From the NCBI GenBank assembly GCA_026393035.1, contig JAPLAY010000056.1:1-54676 (forward strand): a stretch of 54,676 nt of DNA, in the 5' to 3' direction. Source of the DNA: Actinomycetota bacterium. Lineage in GTDB: Bacteria > Actinomycetota > Actinomycetes > Nanopelagicales > Nanopelagicaceae. Made by a program: the position numbers and the translations under genes. Below the pieces are notes generated by a model, which had not been told where the DNA came from, did not search any database, and was given only the letters and a program-made list of their open reading frames with translations. Position 1 is the first letter of the stretch, and the number at the start of each line of letters is the position of its first letter. This document shows positions 54,423-54,676 of this stretch, one piece after another.

Positions 54423-54676
54423 TATTTAACGGGTCCAACAATCCGTTCAGCAGCAAGGCGACCAGAAATTAACACCATTGGAACGCCAACACCTGGTTGA
54501 GTTCCTGATCCGGCGAAGACCACATTTTCAAAACCTTTTGCAATATTGCGCGGTCTAAATGGTCCGGTTTGGAAGAAGGTATGAGCACTTGCAAATGGTG
54601 CGCCTTGCTCCATTCCTTGGCTCTGCCAATCTAGGGGAGTTGTCATATGTTCAACCTCGATTGAATCTGCAAATCC
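54422..54676 (-). CDS. crtI: Phytoene desaturase CrtI, C-terminal part (runs off the window)
   Basis: The last 84 residues of an FAD-dependent phytoene desaturase: LDWQSQGMEQGAPFASAHTFFQTGPFRP and FENVVFAGSGTQPGVGVPMVLISGRLAAERI, the typical C-terminal FAD-binding end. The 5' part lies beyond the right edge. With crtB it forms the core carotenoid pathway to coloured polyenes. Confidence 0.93.
   Translation of the reverse strand, partial: GFADSIEVEHMTTPLDWQSQGMEQGAPFASAHTFFQTGPFRPRNIAKGFENVVFAGSGTQPGVGVPMVLISGRLAAERIVGPVK

Overview
The window looks like part of a streamlined, low-GC actinobacterial chromosome, most likely a freshwater planktonic lineage of the acI / Nanopelagicales type ('Ca. 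Planktophila'-like). This is inferred from gene content and was not checked against a database. The signs are actinobacterial hallmarks (SepH, class II DAHP synthase, MetX/MetY behind a SAM-IV-type riboswitch, PASTA Ser/Thr kinase, an HrdB-type sigma factor with a Lys/Ala-rich N-terminus followed by a DUF7455-type zinc protein and a ParE/ParC pair), AT-rich codon use, carotenoid genes, and very tight packing. Many stops overlap, convergent genes share bases, and no gap exceeds about 200 bases. No tRNA, rRNA, CRISPR array, transposon or prophage was seen.

Layout. 1-7.6 kb: stress and membrane functions (DUF1761 protein, KatG, a UppP with an extra C-terminal domain, DedA, a one-domain EamA protein, YqhA, an MpaB-like oxygenase) with two decayed genes, an SDR pseudogene and a YaaA N-terminal remnant. 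7.6-16 kb: Tgt, an M13 metallopeptidase divergent from a MarR regulator, a Lys/Ala/Arg repeat protein without a folded domain, an MFS exporter, PanB and NadE. 16-22 kb: an amino-acid ABC transporter coupled to an N-formylglutamate amidohydrolase-like gene, then riboswitch-controlled metY-metX. 22-33 kb: the primary sigma factor, a CDGSH protein, a DUF7455-type protein, ParE, a small exported protein, oxidoreductases, a ParC without C-terminal domain, and pseudouridine catabolism (PsuG, PsuK). 33-41 kb: a phosphodiesterase-like gene, SepH, an inositol phosphatase, then rplS-lepB-rnhB-yraN-comM-dprA-era. 41-54.7 kb: transporters, esterase, xylulokinase, PPi-type phosphofructokinase, DAHP synthase, Ogt, threonine aldolase, endonuclease IV, PASTA kinase, a TPP-riboswitch-controlled PnuC-family transporter with a co-transcribed P-loop kinase, and crtB/crtI.

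Two themes recur. First, at least sixteen starts have a TANNNT -10-like hexamer ending 6 or 7 bases before the start codon with no Shine-Dalgarno sequence, which points to widespread leaderless transcription; several starts were chosen on this basis. Second, domains have been gained or lost at protein ends: UppP and L19 carry added C-terminal regions, ParC lacks its C-terminal domain, and the sigma factor and repeat protein share Lys/Ala-rich composition. The strongest candidate for an undescribed system is the TPP riboswitch - PnuT-like transporter - P-loop kinase operon, which would make sense as thiamine uptake and phosphate trapping.
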